This document shows positions 42,116 to 51,688 of a DNA stretch of 64,000 nucleotides, piece by piece (position 1 is the first letter of the stretch; the number at the start of each line of letters is the position of its first letter). The notes under the pieces are model-generated. The model did no database searches, was not told where the DNA came from, and was given only the letters and a program-made list of their open reading frames with translations. A program made the position numbers and the translations under genes. This DNA is from Nannocystis exedens (GTDB taxonomy: Bacteria > Myxococcota_A > Polyangia > Nannocystales > Nannocystaceae). Where the stretch lies: NCBI RefSeq assembly GCF_002343915.1, contig NZ_NETK01000001.1, forward strand, positions 6,772,001 to 6,836,000, in the 5' to 3' direction.

Positions 42116-45100
42116 ATGATCTCCTTCTTCATCGATCGCCCGATCTTCGCCTGGGCCATCTCGCTGTTCATCATGCTGGCGGGCGCGATCTCGCTGGTCT
42201 ACCTGCCGGTCTCGCAGTACCCGAGCGTGGCGCCGGTGACGGTCTCGGTGACCGCGAATTACCCGGGCGCGCCGCCGGAGCGGCTCTACGAGGGCGTCAC
42301 GCGCATCCTCGAGGAGGAGCTCAACGGCATCCCGGGGGTGATGTACTTCGAGTCGACCAGCGACGCCTCGGGGACGGCGCAGATCATGGTGTCGTTCGCG
42401 CCCGGCTACGACCCGGCGAAGGCGACGGTGGCGGTGCAGAACCGGCTGAAGCGGGTCGAGGCGCGGCTGCCCCGGGTGGTGGCGCAGCAGGGCGTGCAGA
42501 TCGAGGAGGCGACGACCGCGATCATGCAGTTCGTCACGGTGCGGGCGACCGACGGCAGCATGACGGAGATCGAGCTCGGTGACCTGGCGGCCCGGCGGAT
42601 CCTCGGCGAGCTGCGGCGGGTGCCCGGGGTCGGTCGCGCGACCCTGTTCTCGACCGAGAAGGCGCTGCGGGTGTGGATCGATCCGGCCCGCTTGGTCGGC
42701 TACGGCCTCACCGCCGGCGACGTCACCGCCGCGATCGAGAGTCAGAACGCCCAGATCGCGTCCGGCATCGTCGGCGCGCCGCCGTCGGTCGACGGCCAGC
42801 GGATCGCCGCCAACGTGCTCGTCAAGGGCCAGCTCGGCACCGTGCAGGAGTTCGAGCAGATCGTCCTGCGCGCCAATGTCGACGGTTCGCTGGTGCGCCT
42901 GCGCGACGTCGCCGACGTCGAGCTCGGCGGCCAGAGCTATCTGTTCCAGGCGCGCCTCGACGGGCGACCCGCGGCCGGCATCGGCATCCAGCTCGCGCCC
43001 GGCGGCAACGCGCTGGCCACCGCGACCGGCGTCCACCAGAAGATCGCCGAGCTGATGCGGACGATGCCGCCGAACGTGGAGATCTTGGTCCCCTACGACA
43101 CGACGCCGTTCGTCGAGGTCTCGATCCGCCAGGTCGTCGCCACGTTGCTCGAGGCGATGGCGCTGGTGTTCGCGGTGATGTTCCTGTTCCTGCAGGACTT
43201 CCGCTACACGATCATCCCCGCGATCGTGGTGCCGGTCGCGCTGCTCGGGACCTGCGCGGCGCTGCTGCTGGCCGGGTTCTCGATCAACGTGCTGACCATG
43301 TTCGGCATGGTGCTGGCGATCGGCATCCTCGTCGACGACGCGATCGTCGTGGTCGAGAACGTCGAGCGCATCATGGCCGAGGAGGGCCTGGCGCCGAAGG
43401 CGGCGACGCGCAAGGCGATGGGCCAGATCACCGGGGCGATCATCGGCATCACGGTGGTGCTGATCGCGGTGTTCCTGCCGATGGCGTTCTTCCCGGGCTC
43501 GGTCGGGGTGATCTACCGCCAGTTCGCGGTGTCGATGGCGACGTCGATCGCGTTCTCGGCGTTCCTCGCCCTGTCGCTGACGCCGGCGCTGTGCGGCACG
43601 CTGCTGCGGCGGCACGCCGACGGGCACGGCCGCGCCCGCCGCGGGCCGTTCGCGTGGTTCAACCGCGGCTTCGAGGCGGTGACGCTGCGCTACCGCAACG
43701 GCGTCGGCGGGGTGCTGCGCCGGCCGGCGCGCTTCCTGGCGATCTACGTGGCCCTGCTCGCCGGGCTGGCGTGGAGCTACCAGCGGCTGCCGACGAGCTT
43801 CCTGCCGACCGAGGACCAGGGCTATCTCATCGTCGACGTCCAGACCCCGCCGGAGGCGTCGCAGGAGCGCACCCTCGACGTGATCCGGCGCATCGAGGCG
43901 CACTTCGCCAGCGAGGCGGCGGTGGCCAGCGTGGCCACGATCGCCGGGTTCGGGTTCTCGGGCCAGGGGCAGAACGCGGCGCTCGCGTTCATCATGCTCG
44001 ACGACTGGGCGCAGCGCGGGCCGGAGGACTCGGCCGACGCCGTGGGCGGGCGGGCCAACGCGGCGCTGTCGGGGATCCCCGACGCGATCGCGTTCGCCCT
44101 CGCGCCGCCGGCGATCGAGTCGCTCGGCAACTCGAGCGGGTTCAGCTTCCGCCTGCAGGACAAGGCCCAGCGCGGTCAGGCGGCCCTGGCGGCGGCCCGC
44201 GACCAGCTGCTCGCGGCGGCCTCGCAGAGCCCGGTGCTCGAGAACGTGTACGTCGAGGGCCTGCCGACGGCGCCGCAGATCGAGCTGCGGGTCGACCGCG
44301 ACAAGGCGAACGCGCTCGGGGTCGGGTTCGCGGCGATCAACCAGACGCTGTCGACCAGCCTGGGCTCGGCCTACGTCAACGACTTCCCCAACCAGTCGCG
44401 GATGCAGCGGGTCATCGTCCAGGCGGACGCGGCCCGGCGGATGAAGGCCGAGGACCTGCTCGACCTGTTCGTCCGCAACAACGCGGGCAAGATGGTGCCG
44501 ATGCGCGCGTTCGCCGAGGTCGCGTGGACGATGGGGCCGTCGCAGGTGGTCAGCTACAACGGCTACCAGAGCATCAAGTTCAGCGGCAACGCGGCGGCCG
44601 GGCGCGCCAGCGGCGACGCGATGGCCGAGATGGAGCGCCTCGCGGCCGAGCTGCCGGAGGGCTTCGACCACGCGTGGACCGGCCAGTCGCTGCAGGAGAA
44701 GCTGTCGGGCAGCCAGGCGATCTACCTGCTGGCGCTGTCGCTGGTGTGCGTGTTCCTCTGCCTCGCCGCGCTCTACGAGAGCTGGTCGATCCCGCTGGCG
44801 GTGCTGCTCGTCATCCCCACCGGCGTGCTCGGCTCGGTCCTCGCCATCTCGTGGCGCGAGCTGCCCAACGACGTCTACTTCAAGGTCGGCCTCATCACGA
44901 TCATCGGCCTGACCGCGAAGAACGCGATCCTCATCATCGAGGTCGCCAAGGAGCTGGTCGCCGAGGGCCGCTCGGTCCGCGCCGCGGCGGTCGAGGCCTG
45001 CCGGCTGCGCTTCCGCCCGATCGTCATGACCTCGCTCGCGTTCATCCTCGGCGTGGTGCCGCTGGCGATCGCCACCGGCGCGAGCTCGAACAGCCAGCGG

Positions 45101-45220
45101 GCGATCGGCACCGGCGTGTTCGGCGGGATGGTCGCGGCGACGGTGCTGGCGATCTTCGCCACCCCGCTGTTCTACGCGCTGATCGCGTCCGCCTCGCGCA
45201 AGAAGGCCGACAGCGAGTAG
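42116..45220 (+). CDS. RND multidrug efflux pump (AcrB/HAE1 type)
   Basis: A 1034-residue inner-membrane transporter, a normal length. It begins MISFFIDRPIFAWAISLFIM and has the family duplication of TM1-6 and TM7-12 with two large periplasmic loops. The proton-relay residues are present: Asp407 and Asp408 in GILVDDAIVVVENVERIM, numbered exactly as in E. coli AcrB, and Lys935 in GLTAKNAILIIEVAKE, equivalent to Lys940. Proton-driven export of hydrophobic drugs or metabolites is the expected role, regulated by the upstream TetR gene. A nested hairpin cluster follows the stop codon. Confidence 0.95.
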   Translation: MISFFIDRPIFAWAISLFIMLAGAISLVYLPVSQYPSVAPVTVSVTANYPGAPPERLYEGVTRILEEELNGIPGVMYFESTSDASGTAQIMVSFAPGYDPAKATVAVQNRLKRVEARLPRVVAQQGVQIEEATTAIMQFVTVRATDGSMTEIELGDLAARRILGELRRVPGVGRATLFSTEKALRVWIDPARLVGYGLTAGDVTAAIESQNAQIASGIVGAPPSVDGQRIAANVLVKGQLGTVQEFEQIVLRANVDGSLVRLRDVADVELGGQSYLFQARLDGRPAAGIGIQLAPGGNALATATGVHQKIAELMRTMPPNVEILVPYDTTPFVEVSIRQVVATLLEAMALVFAVMFLFLQDFRYTIIPAIVVPVALLGTCAALLLAGFSINVLTMFGMVLAIGILVDDAIVVVENVERIMAEEGLAPKAATRKAMGQITGAIIGITVVLIAVFLPMAFFPGSVGVIYRQFAVSMATSIAFSAFLALSLTPALCGTLLRRHADGHGRARRGPFAWFNRGFEAVTLRYRNGVGGVLRRPARFLAIYVALLAGLAWSYQRLPTSFLPTEDQGYLIVDVQTPPEASQERTLDVIRRIEAHFASEAAVASVATIAGFGFSGQGQNAALAFIMLDDWAQRGPEDSADAVGGRANAALSGIPDAIAFALAPPAIESLGNSSGFSFRLQDKAQRGQAALAAARDQLLAAASQSPVLENVYVEGLPTAPQIELRVDRDKANALGVGFAAINQTLSTSLGSAYVNDFPNQSRMQRVIVQADAARRMKAEDLLDLFVRNNAGKMVPMRAFAEVAWTMGPSQVVSYNGYQSIKFSGNAAAGRASGDAMAEMERLAAELPEGFDHAWTGQSLQEKLSGSQAIYLLALSLVCVFLCLAALYESWSIPLAVLLVIPTGVLGSVLAISWRELPNDVYFKVGLITIIGLTAKNAILIIEVAKELVAEGRSVRAAAVEACRLRFRPIVMTSLAFILGVVPLAIATGASSNSQRAIGTGVFGGMVAATVLAIFATPLFYALIASASRKKADSE

Positions 45221-45286
45221 CTCGTTGGGACATGCCCTCGCGGGCATGCCCTCGCGGGCATGTCCGCTGCGACATGTCCCAACGAG
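45221..45286. repeat. Nested cruciform-type hairpin cluster
   Basis: An outer perfect 14-bp stem, CTCGTTGGGACATG (45221-45234) with CATGTCCCAACGAG (45273-45286), encloses overlapping inner hairpins CATGCCC-TCGC-GGGCATG at 45231-45248 and 45245-45262, which share a GGGCATGCCC arm. It fills the space between the pump stop (45220) and the sigma-factor stop (45293), which are convergent. It is the most elaborate member of the dispersed palindrome family. Confidence 0.85.
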
Positions 45287-45292
45287 CACGAG

Positions 45293-45907
45293 TCAGCCGC
45301 GGCCGAGCTGGTCGCGGAGCTCGCGGGCCCAGCGCTCGAGGTCGTGGAGGGTCGCCTCGGCGAGCCCGGGCGCGGGGGCGAGGGCGCGGAGGCGGTCGCC
45401 GAGCAGCTGGCGGGCGCGGCGGAGGCGGGTGCGGACGGTGCCCTCGGGCAGCTCGAGCGCGGCGGCGATGGCGGGGGCGGGGTAGCTCTCCCAGTAGAAC
45501 AGCTCGACGACGATCTGCAGCTCGAGCGGCAGCGAGCGCAGGGCGTGGTAGAGGAGCTGGAGGTGCTCGCGGCGGTCGACCAGGGCGCTGGGCGACTCGC
45601 CGAGGTCGGCGACCGAGACGGTGTCGCCGTCGAAGATGCCGTCGCGGTACTGGTCGCGGAAGCGGCGGAGCAGCAGGTTGCGCGCGATCCCGAACAGGTA
45701 GGCGCGGACCGGCACGCCGGCCGGGAGGTGCTCGCTGCGCTCGACGAGGGCGAGGAAGGTGCGCTGCACGAGGTCCTCCACGCCGGTCTGCACCTTGCTG
45801 TAGAAGAAGCGCGCGATCGGCTCGAAGTGGCGGGAAAACAGGCGGCTGCCGGCGCGCTTGTCACCGTCTCGCCACGCGGCCACCAGCGCCTCGTCGGTCT
45901 CCTCCAT
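45293..45907 (-). CDS. ECF-type RNA polymerase sigma factor
   Basis: A 204-residue sigma-70 family protein of the ECF group. Region 2: DKRAGSRLFSRHFEPIARFFYSKVQ with VEDLVQRTFLALVE and YLFGIARNLLLRRFRD. Region 4: LRSLPLELQIVVELFYWESYPAPAIAAALELPEGTVRTRLRRARQLLGDRL. No anti-sigma gene follows. It is divergent from a kinase gene at 45971, separated by 63 bp that contain nine consecutive A residues, so the pair probably shares control and the kinase is a candidate regulator of the sigma factor. Confidence 0.93.
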   Translation of the reverse strand: MEETDEALVAAWRDGDKRAGSRLFSRHFEPIARFFYSKVQTGVEDLVQRTFLALVERSEHLPAGVPVRAYLFGIARNLLLRRFRDQYRDGIFDGDTVSVADLGESPSALVDRREHLQLLYHALRSLPLELQIVVELFYWESYPAPAIAAALELPEGTVRTRLRRARQLLGDRLRALAPAPGLAEATLHDLERWARELRDQLGRG

Positions 45908-45970
45908 CCGGGCGATGGTAATCGGGCCGGCGGCGGGCGGCGAAAAAAAAATCGTCACCCGGCGTGATCG

Positions 45971-48637
45971 ATGGGCATCCTCGTGGAACGTCGCGGGAAA
46001 GACCTTCCCATGACCGCCGCCGCCGCCGCCCTCACCCCGAGCTCCGACACGTTGCACGCGCCCGAGAACGTCCTCCTGCACCCGCTCGAGCAGATCCGCC
46101 GCCAGGTCGCGGCGTCGTTGTTCGACGAGCCGCACGAGCCGAGCACGATCGGGCGCTTCCAGGTGCTGCGGGTGATCGGCGCCGGCGGGATGGGGGTGGT
46201 CTACGCGGCCCGCGACCCGCAGCTCGACCGCACGGTCGCGCTCAAGCTGCTGCACCCGGGGCAGCTCGGGCCGCTGGCGCAGCAGCGGCTGCTGCGCGAG
46301 GCGCAGGCGATGGCGCGGCTGCAGCACCCGAACGTGCTCGCGGTGTTCGACGCCGGGGTCCACGCGGGGCAGGTGTGGATCGCCATGGAGTACGAGGGCG
46401 GCGGCACGCTCGGCGACTGGCTCAAGGCGGCGCCGCGGCGCTGGCAGGAGGTCGTCGAGGTGCTGGCGCAGGCCGGGCGCGGGCTGGCGGCGGCGCACGC
46501 GGCGGGGCTCGTGCACCGCGACTTCAAGCCGGCCAACGTCCTCGTCGGCGGCGGGCGGATCCGGATCTCCGACTTCGGCCTCGCCCGGCTCGGCGAGGAC
46601 GCGCTCGCCGAGGCCGAGCGCACCGTCGACGAGCACGCGGCCGCGCTGGCCGAGCCGATGACGCGCACCGGCGCGGTGCTCGGCACGCCGGCGTACATGG
46701 CCCCCGAACAGGTGATGGGCCTCGGCGCCACGGCGCGCAGCGATCAGTTCGCGTTCTGCGTGGTGCTGTTCGAGGCGCTGCACGGGCACCGGCCGTACCG
46801 CGGCGACAGCCTGGCGCAGCTGTGCGAGGCGTTCGCGCGCAAGGAGACGGCGAAGCCGGCGCGGCCGGTGCCGCGGGCGGTGCAGGCGGTGCTGGCCCGC
46901 GGGCTGCAGATCGATCCGGCGGCGCGCTTCCCGTCGATGGACGCGCTGCTGGCCGCGCTGAGCCGCGCGAGCGCGTCGAGGGCGTGGCGGCCGGCGCTGG
47001 CGGTCGCAGGCGTGGCTGTCGCTTCGGTCATGTCCTTTGGGACCTATGTATATATGCTGGATCGCCCGCCGACCCCGCCGGTCGCCGACGCCGAGGCGCT
47101 GGCCTTCAAGTACAACGACCGCCCGGGCAAGGACATCGACGAGGTGTGGAACGCCGACCGGGCGCGGGCGCTGCAGTGGGCGCAGGCGCAGGCGCGCGAG
47201 GAGGTCGACATGCTGGTGGTGGCGCTCGACGCCTACGCGGCGCGCTGGCGCGAGGTGGCGGCGAAGCCGTCGGCGACGAAGGACCAGTTCAACTGGACGA
47301 ACACGTGCCTGGCCGACCGGCTCACCGCGCTCGACGATCTGGTCACGGTGGCGAGCGAGGGCGTGCGCGAGAGCGCGAAGCTGGTCGGCCACGCCCACGA
47401 GTTTTTGCCCGACGTCGCCGACTGCGAGCAGTCGTCGCTGTACAACACGCTCACCAGCCAGGGCTTCGCGCCGACGCGGCGCGCGAGCTGGCGGGCGCGC
47501 CTGCTGATGGCCGGCGGCTTCGCGCCGCGGGCGCTGCACGCCGCGCTCGTGCCCGAGCTGGGCAAGGGGTTCGAGGCGCTCGGTTCGGCGTACCTGCTGG
47601 GCGACGCGCGCGTCAATGCGGAGCTCGAGCTCGCCGGCGCGCTGCTCGGCTTCCACGACCCGGGGGACGAGTCGAACACGTACTCGTACACCGACCCGCG
47701 GACGGGCGAGCGGATCGTGCATCACGAGCGGCAGGACCCGGCGCGGACGCGCACGCTCCGGCTGCTGCGGGGGATCGCGGAGACCAGCGCGGCCGCCGGG
47801 TTCGCCGACGTCGCGGCGCGGGCCTGGGCGGCGACGGCCGAGCTGCTCGAGGCCGGCCCGCACAGCGATCAGGCGCGGGTGGCCGCGTGGGACGGCCTGC
47901 GCGCGGCGCTGGCGAAGTTGCCGGCGGAGCACCGGCTGCGGCGGCGGCTGGCCGCGGACCTCGCGATCTTCGCGGCGGCGCACGTGCGCCACGCGGCGCC
48001 CGCGGGCAGCTGCGTCGCGCCCGATGGCACACTGCCCGCGTGCGAGGCGGTGCGCGGGGCGCTCGACGACTTCGCCACGGCCGTGCGCGGCGAGCCCGAC
48101 CCGTCGCGGCGCGGCTGGCTGCACGGGCAGCAGGCGGCGCTGCTCGAGTACGTCGGCGACGTCGCGGGCGCCGCGGCGCTGCGGCAGATGAGCCCCGGCG
48201 AGCTCGACAGCCGCAGCCCGCGAGATCGCGGCTACCTCGACTTCTCGGTCGGCACGATCGTCCCGCACACGCCGGCGCTGACCGAGGGCCTGCGCTGCAC
48301 GTACGACCACAGCCGCTGCGAGATCGATCTGGCCTTCTTGAAGGGCGAGCTCGATCCGGAGGCGCTGCTCGAGGGGAGCTGGTTCATGCCGGACCAGGAG
48401 GACGGCCAGCTCGTCGCGTTCCGGGTGATGGTCGGCCACGGCAGCGAGGTGATGCGACGGCTCGACCTGCGGACGCGCGACCGCGTCGTCGCCGTCGACG
48501 GCGCGCCGGTGACCCAGGACTTCTGGTGGGACCCCGAGGCGGCGCTGACCCGCGGCCGCTTGACGCTGACGATCGACCGCGCCGGCGCGACGCTCGAGCG
48601 CGAGTACGTGCTGCGATCGCCGTCCGCCACGCATTGA
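45971..48637 (+). CDS. Ser/Thr protein kinase with PDZ-like C-terminus
   Basis: An 888-residue kinase. The catalytic domain is at ~60-330: IGAGGMGVVYAARD, TVALKLLHPG, HRDFKPANVLV, SDFGLARL and YMAPEQVM, all intact. A TM helix follows (ALAVAGVAVASVMSFGTYVYML, ~340-361), then a ~450-residue extracytoplasmic region of unknown helical fold, and a final PDZ-like segment (MRRLDLRTRDRVVAVDGAPV, near 835-860). ATG 46010 is an alternative start after GGGAAAG. Divergence from the ECF sigma gene matches ECF sigma/kinase pairs known in several phyla; phosphorylation of the sigma factor is an inference. Confidence 0.88.
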   Translation: MGILVERRGKDLPMTAAAAALTPSSDTLHAPENVLLHPLEQIRRQVAASLFDEPHEPSTIGRFQVLRVIGAGGMGVVYAARDPQLDRTVALKLLHPGQLGPLAQQRLLREAQAMARLQHPNVLAVFDAGVHAGQVWIAMEYEGGGTLGDWLKAAPRRWQEVVEVLAQAGRGLAAAHAAGLVHRDFKPANVLVGGGRIRISDFGLARLGEDALAEAERTVDEHAAALAEPMTRTGAVLGTPAYMAPEQVMGLGATARSDQFAFCVVLFEALHGHRPYRGDSLAQLCEAFARKETAKPARPVPRAVQAVLARGLQIDPAARFPSMDALLAALSRASASRAWRPALAVAGVAVASVMSFGTYVYMLDRPPTPPVADAEALAFKYNDRPGKDIDEVWNADRARALQWAQAQAREEVDMLVVALDAYAARWREVAAKPSATKDQFNWTNTCLADRLTALDDLVTVASEGVRESAKLVGHAHEFLPDVADCEQSSLYNTLTSQGFAPTRRASWRARLLMAGGFAPRALHAALVPELGKGFEALGSAYLLGDARVNAELELAGALLGFHDPGDESNTYSYTDPRTGERIVHHERQDPARTRTLRLLRGIAETSAAAGFADVAARAWAATAELLEAGPHSDQARVAAWDGLRAALAKLPAEHRLRRRLAADLAIFAAAHVRHAAPAGSCVAPDGTLPACEAVRGALDDFATAVRGEPDPSRRGWLHGQQAALLEYVGDVAGAAALRQMSPGELDSRSPRDRGYLDFSVGTIVPHTPALTEGLRCTYDHSRCEIDLAFLKGELDPEALLEGSWFMPDQEDGQLVAFRVMVGHGSEVMRRLDLRTRDRVVAVDGAPVTQDFWWDPEAALTRGRLTLTIDRAGATLEREYVLRSPSATH

Positions 48638-49495
48638 CCATAGGAATAAAGAGACATAACGCGGTGATGACATTCTCCTCACCGGGCCGAGCCGGGCCCC
48701 GGGGCCGTAGTCACTGGCAGACGTCACCCTCCCCGGACGCCCCGGGCGGCCTGAAACGTGTTTCAAACGACGTTTGGATGCCCGCAGCCCAGTTCGCGGA
48801 CAGCGGGCGCGGAGGGGGGAGAAGTGTCGGTAGCGCCGCGCGGAGGCGGCGAGCAATGTCGACACCAGCGGTTCGGTCCGCCGCGATCGAACCCTCGGCA
48901 GGGGCGCCGGGCGAAGCGAGCCCTGCCGGGCTGCGCCTGCATCCGCCCCGCCGCGTCGACGATCGGCGGGGTCGCGCCGCGTTCGCGTCCGGACGGGCGC
49001 CGCGGGCGGGCTCATGCTTGCGGCGGGGTCGGGAGCGAGGATGGACCGGGCGCGGCGGCGACCCCGTGGCTACCCTCGCCTACAGACAGTCGGAGCGAGC
49101 GATGAATTGCTCGTTCGCGCGGTCTTTCGCCGTACCAATTCGCCTGCAATCATTGCACAACTGCCGTGATTCGGCGCGCGGCTACCGCAGGTCGGGGCCG
49201 TCCGACCGGGCTCGGCCCGGCTCATTCCCCATTGCACTCGGTGCCCGCAATCTCGCCGAATTCGGGCTCCTGACGGGGCTGGCGAGGTTGTAGCTCGGCG
49301 CCTACGCGGTCTGCGGGCCCCGAGTGCAACCGCTCACCCCCGATTTTTCGCTTGCCCGGTACAACCTGCCGACCATGGTTGGCTCGTCAATGTCGCCTGC
49401 GGGAATCGGCCCGGGCGATTCGATGGACTCCTCGCCGTGTAGATCCCCCATCTACCAGCGATTCACAAGCTCCTGTCGTGAAAGGAAGGCTCACC
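48638..49495. other. Intergenic region without recognised gene
   Basis: In 858 bp no frame has convincing coding character. Visible features are a symmetric GAAACGTGTTTC at about 48753, a shift to lower GC after about 49100, and a small hairpin GTAGAT-CCCCC-ATCTAC near 49439-49455, about 40 bp before the start of the Leu-Asp-rich protein gene. That hairpin may lie in its 5' leader. Confidence 0.5.
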
Positions 49496-50296
49496 ATGTC
49501 TCGCTTCATCTCTTCGTTCTTCGTCGCGCTCTCGTTCGCCACCGCTGCCGGCGTCGCCTACACGACGCCCGAGGCCGAGGCTCACGGCTGCGAGAACGGC
49601 TGTGGCGGAGGAGGTTGGGGAGGGCTGGGTCTCGACCTCGACCTCGACCTCGACCTCGACATCGATGTCGGGCTCGACCTCGACCTCGGCACCTGCTTCG
49701 ACATCGACGTCGATCTCGGAGCGGATTGCGCGATCGTCGCCGACGTCGACGCAGGCCTTTACTGCGATCCGCTCAGCGTCGAAGCCGCGTGCATCGCCAA
49801 GCTCGGGGTCGATTGTGGCCTCGACGCGTTCCTCGGCTGCGTCGCCGACATGACCGCCCACTGCGAGGCGGAGGTCGAGGCCGGCGGCGCGCTGTTCTGC
49901 GACGGCGTGTTCCTCGGCGCCGACACCTGCCTCGGCGGCCTCGACGGCCTGCTCGACGGGCTGCTCGACGGCCTCGTCGACATCGACCTCGACATCGACG
50001 CGTGCTTCGACGTCGACCTGGGCGTGGATGTCGACCTCGACGTCGACATCTGCCTCGACGCCGGCCTCGACGTGGACGTCGGCTGCGAGGTGGCCGTGGG
50101 CGCCGAGTGCCTGGCGAAGTGCGACCCGGTCGCGGTCGAGGCGGCCTGCCTCGTCGAGCTGGGCGAGGACTGCAGCCTGCACGAGATGGCGGCCTGCCAG
50201 GCCGGCCTGATGGCGCACTGCCAGGCCGCGTGCAACCTCGGCGGCGCGCTGTTCTGCGACGGCGACATCTACGCCGGCTTCTTCTTCTGCGAGTAA
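49496..50296 (+). CDS. Secreted Leu-Asp repeat protein with duplicated Cys module
   Basis: A 266-residue protein with a signal peptide (MSRFISSFFVALSFATAAGVAYT) and AAAGGAAGG upstream of the ATG at 49496. The mature part alternates low-complexity Leu-Asp/Ile-Asp/Val-Asp dipeptides (LDLDLDLDLDIDVGLDLDLG at ~48-67; DIDLDIDACFDVDLGVDVDL later) with a Cys module that occurs twice: CDPLSVEAACIAKLGVDC with ADMTAHC and GGALFCDG, then CDPVAVEAACLVELGEDC with GLMAHC and GGALFCDG. No family is recognised. The strongly acidic alternating strands suggest a calcium-binding or amyloid-like extracellular structure (inference). Confidence 0.75.
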   Translation: MSRFISSFFVALSFATAAGVAYTTPEAEAHGCENGCGGGGWGGLGLDLDLDLDLDIDVGLDLDLGTCFDIDVDLGADCAIVADVDAGLYCDPLSVEAACIAKLGVDCGLDAFLGCVADMTAHCEAEVEAGGALFCDGVFLGADTCLGGLDGLLDGLLDGLVDIDLDIDACFDVDLGVDVDLDVDICLDAGLDVDVGCEVAVGAECLAKCDPVAVEAACLVELGEDCSLHEMAACQAGLMAHCQAACNLGGALFCDGDIYAGFFFCE

Positions 50297-50791
50297 TCGC
50301 GGACGAACCGGGCCTCGCGACCGCCTCGTGCGAGCGCCGGCCCGACGACTTCGACGAGCGCGGCGAGCCCGCGACACCTGGACCCCTCCGCGAGCTCGCC
50401 GCGTCTCGTCCCCTTTTGCAGCAACCTATCGGGCGCGAGCGCATCGTCGCAGATGTCCTCCGGGACATGCGACGATTGCCTCGCGCCTTTCTATATATAC
50501 AATGTCCGAAGGGACATGTCGGTGGAGGTCACGGATCGGCCGGCAGCATGCGGCGGAGGCGGGCGAGGCCGCGGAGGAGCTCGTCGCGGTGGCGACGACG
50601 CTCCTTCATGCCCCGAGCGTCGCACGGGCGACGGGGCGAGGGCGAGCCCGGGATCGACGGCGAGCCGGCCGGGCATCGATGGGGTGTGCGACGCCGACCG
50701 CGGGCGCGAGGGCCATGCGGACCGCGCCCATGAGTCGACCCGGCCGCGGTCGCAGCGATATGTCCTTGCGGACAGGCGCGAGCGCGGCTCG
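50297..50791. other. Intergenic region with hairpin elements
   Basis: It separates two convergent genes. No gene is supported. It contains the hairpin cluster at 50443-50517, the stretch CTATATATAC between its two hairpins, and a further element copy TGTCC-TTGC-GGACA at 50761-50774, about 18 bp past the UbiA stop codon. Confidence 0.6.
50443..50517. repeat. Hairpin cluster at convergent gene ends
   Basis: The first hairpin joins ATCGTCGC with GCGACGAT (8 bp), then a two-base bulge, then ATGTCC with GGACAT around TCCG (about 50443-50476). The second is ATGTCC-GAAG-GGACAT (50502-50517). Both carry the TGTCC/GGACA core of the dispersed palindrome family. Confidence 0.8.
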
Positions 50792-51688
50792 CTAGACCAG
50801 CGTGGCGACCAGCGCGCAGGCGAGGTAGGCCATGCTGATGTAGCCGTTGAGGTCGAAGAAGGCCTTGTCGACCCGGCTGAGGTCGCCGGGGCGGACGATC
50901 GCGTGCTCGTAGACGAGGATCGCGGCGATCAGCGCCACCCCGACGGCATGCGCGGCGCCGAGGCCCTCGCGCAGATGGACGACCACCAGCGCGGCCACGG
51001 TGCCGACGTGGAGGAGGGCGCTGAACACCAGGGCGCCGACGGTGCCGAAGCGGACGGGGATCGAGTGCAGCCGCTGCTCGCGGTCGAAGGCCTCGTCCTG
51101 CAGGCTGTAGAGGATGTCGAAGCCGGCGACCCAGGTGGCGACGGCGAGCATCAGCCACAGCGGGGTGGCGGGCGCGGAGAGGTCGCCGGTGACGGCCACC
51201 CACGCGCCGCCGGGCGCGAGGGCCAGGGCGAGCCCGAGCACCAGGTGCGCCGACCACGAGAATCGTTTGAAAAGGCTGTAGGCGAGGACGACGATCAGGC
51301 AGGCGGGGGCCAGCAACAAGGGGACAGGTCCCAAGAGCCAGGCGAACCCGAGGAAGGCGACCGCCGACAGGACGGTCAGCAGCACCGCGGCCCGCAGCGA
51401 GACCAGCCCGGCCGGCAGCTCGCGCATGGCGGTGCGCGGGTTGGCGGCGTCGATCCGGCGGTCGACGATCCGGTTGAAGCCCATGGCCGCGGTGCGCGCG
51501 GCGGTGAAGGCGAGGACGATCAGCGCCAGGCGCCCGAGGTCCAGGCCCGCGCCGCCGCGCGCGAGCGCGTGCCGGTGCGCGAGCGCGACCGCGGCCAGCG
51601 CGAACGGCAGGCCGAAGATGGTGTGGCTGAAGCGGACGAGGCCGCCGAGACGACGCACGACGAGCCACGGGGCCGGAGCTGCGGTCAC
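50792..51688 (-). CDS. ubiA: UbiA-family prenyltransferase (4-hydroxybenzoate type)
   Basis: A 298-residue integral membrane prenyltransferase with nine hydrophobic segments. The first Asp-rich motif is GFNRIVDRRIDAANPRT and the second is YSLQDEAFDREQRLHSIPVRFG, the Mg-diphosphate binding pair of UbiA enzymes. The subgroup with this second motif includes both UbiA and the menaquinone enzyme MqnP; since myxobacteria use menaquinone, mqnP is the more likely role and the symbol is tentative. The GTG at 51688 starts the cytoplasmic arm. Upstream lies a 1-kb hairpin array. Confidence 0.88.
   Translation of the reverse strand: MTAAPAPWLVVRRLGGLVRFSHTIFGLPFALAAVALAHRHALARGGAGLDLGRLALIVLAFTAARTAAMGFNRIVDRRIDAANPRTAMRELPAGLVSLRAAVLLTVLSAVAFLGFAWLLGPVPLLLAPACLIVVLAYSLFKRFSWSAHLVLGLALALAPGGAWVAVTGDLSAPATPLWLMLAVATWVAGFDILYSLQDEAFDREQRLHSIPVRFGTVGALVFSALLHVGTVAALVVVHLREGLGAAHAVGVALIAAILVYEHAIVRPGDLSRVDKAFFDLNGYISMAYLACALVATLV

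Noticed and set aside
48758..49105. 115-codon plus-strand frame in the 48.6-49.5 kb gap
   Set aside because: Low-complexity composition, no ribosome site and no family resemblance.
50529..50609. 26-residue basic amphipathic peptide frame on the minus strand (MKERRRHRDELLRGLARLRR...)
   Set aside because: No ribosome site, GC-rich context and no supporting context; attractive helix but not supportable.
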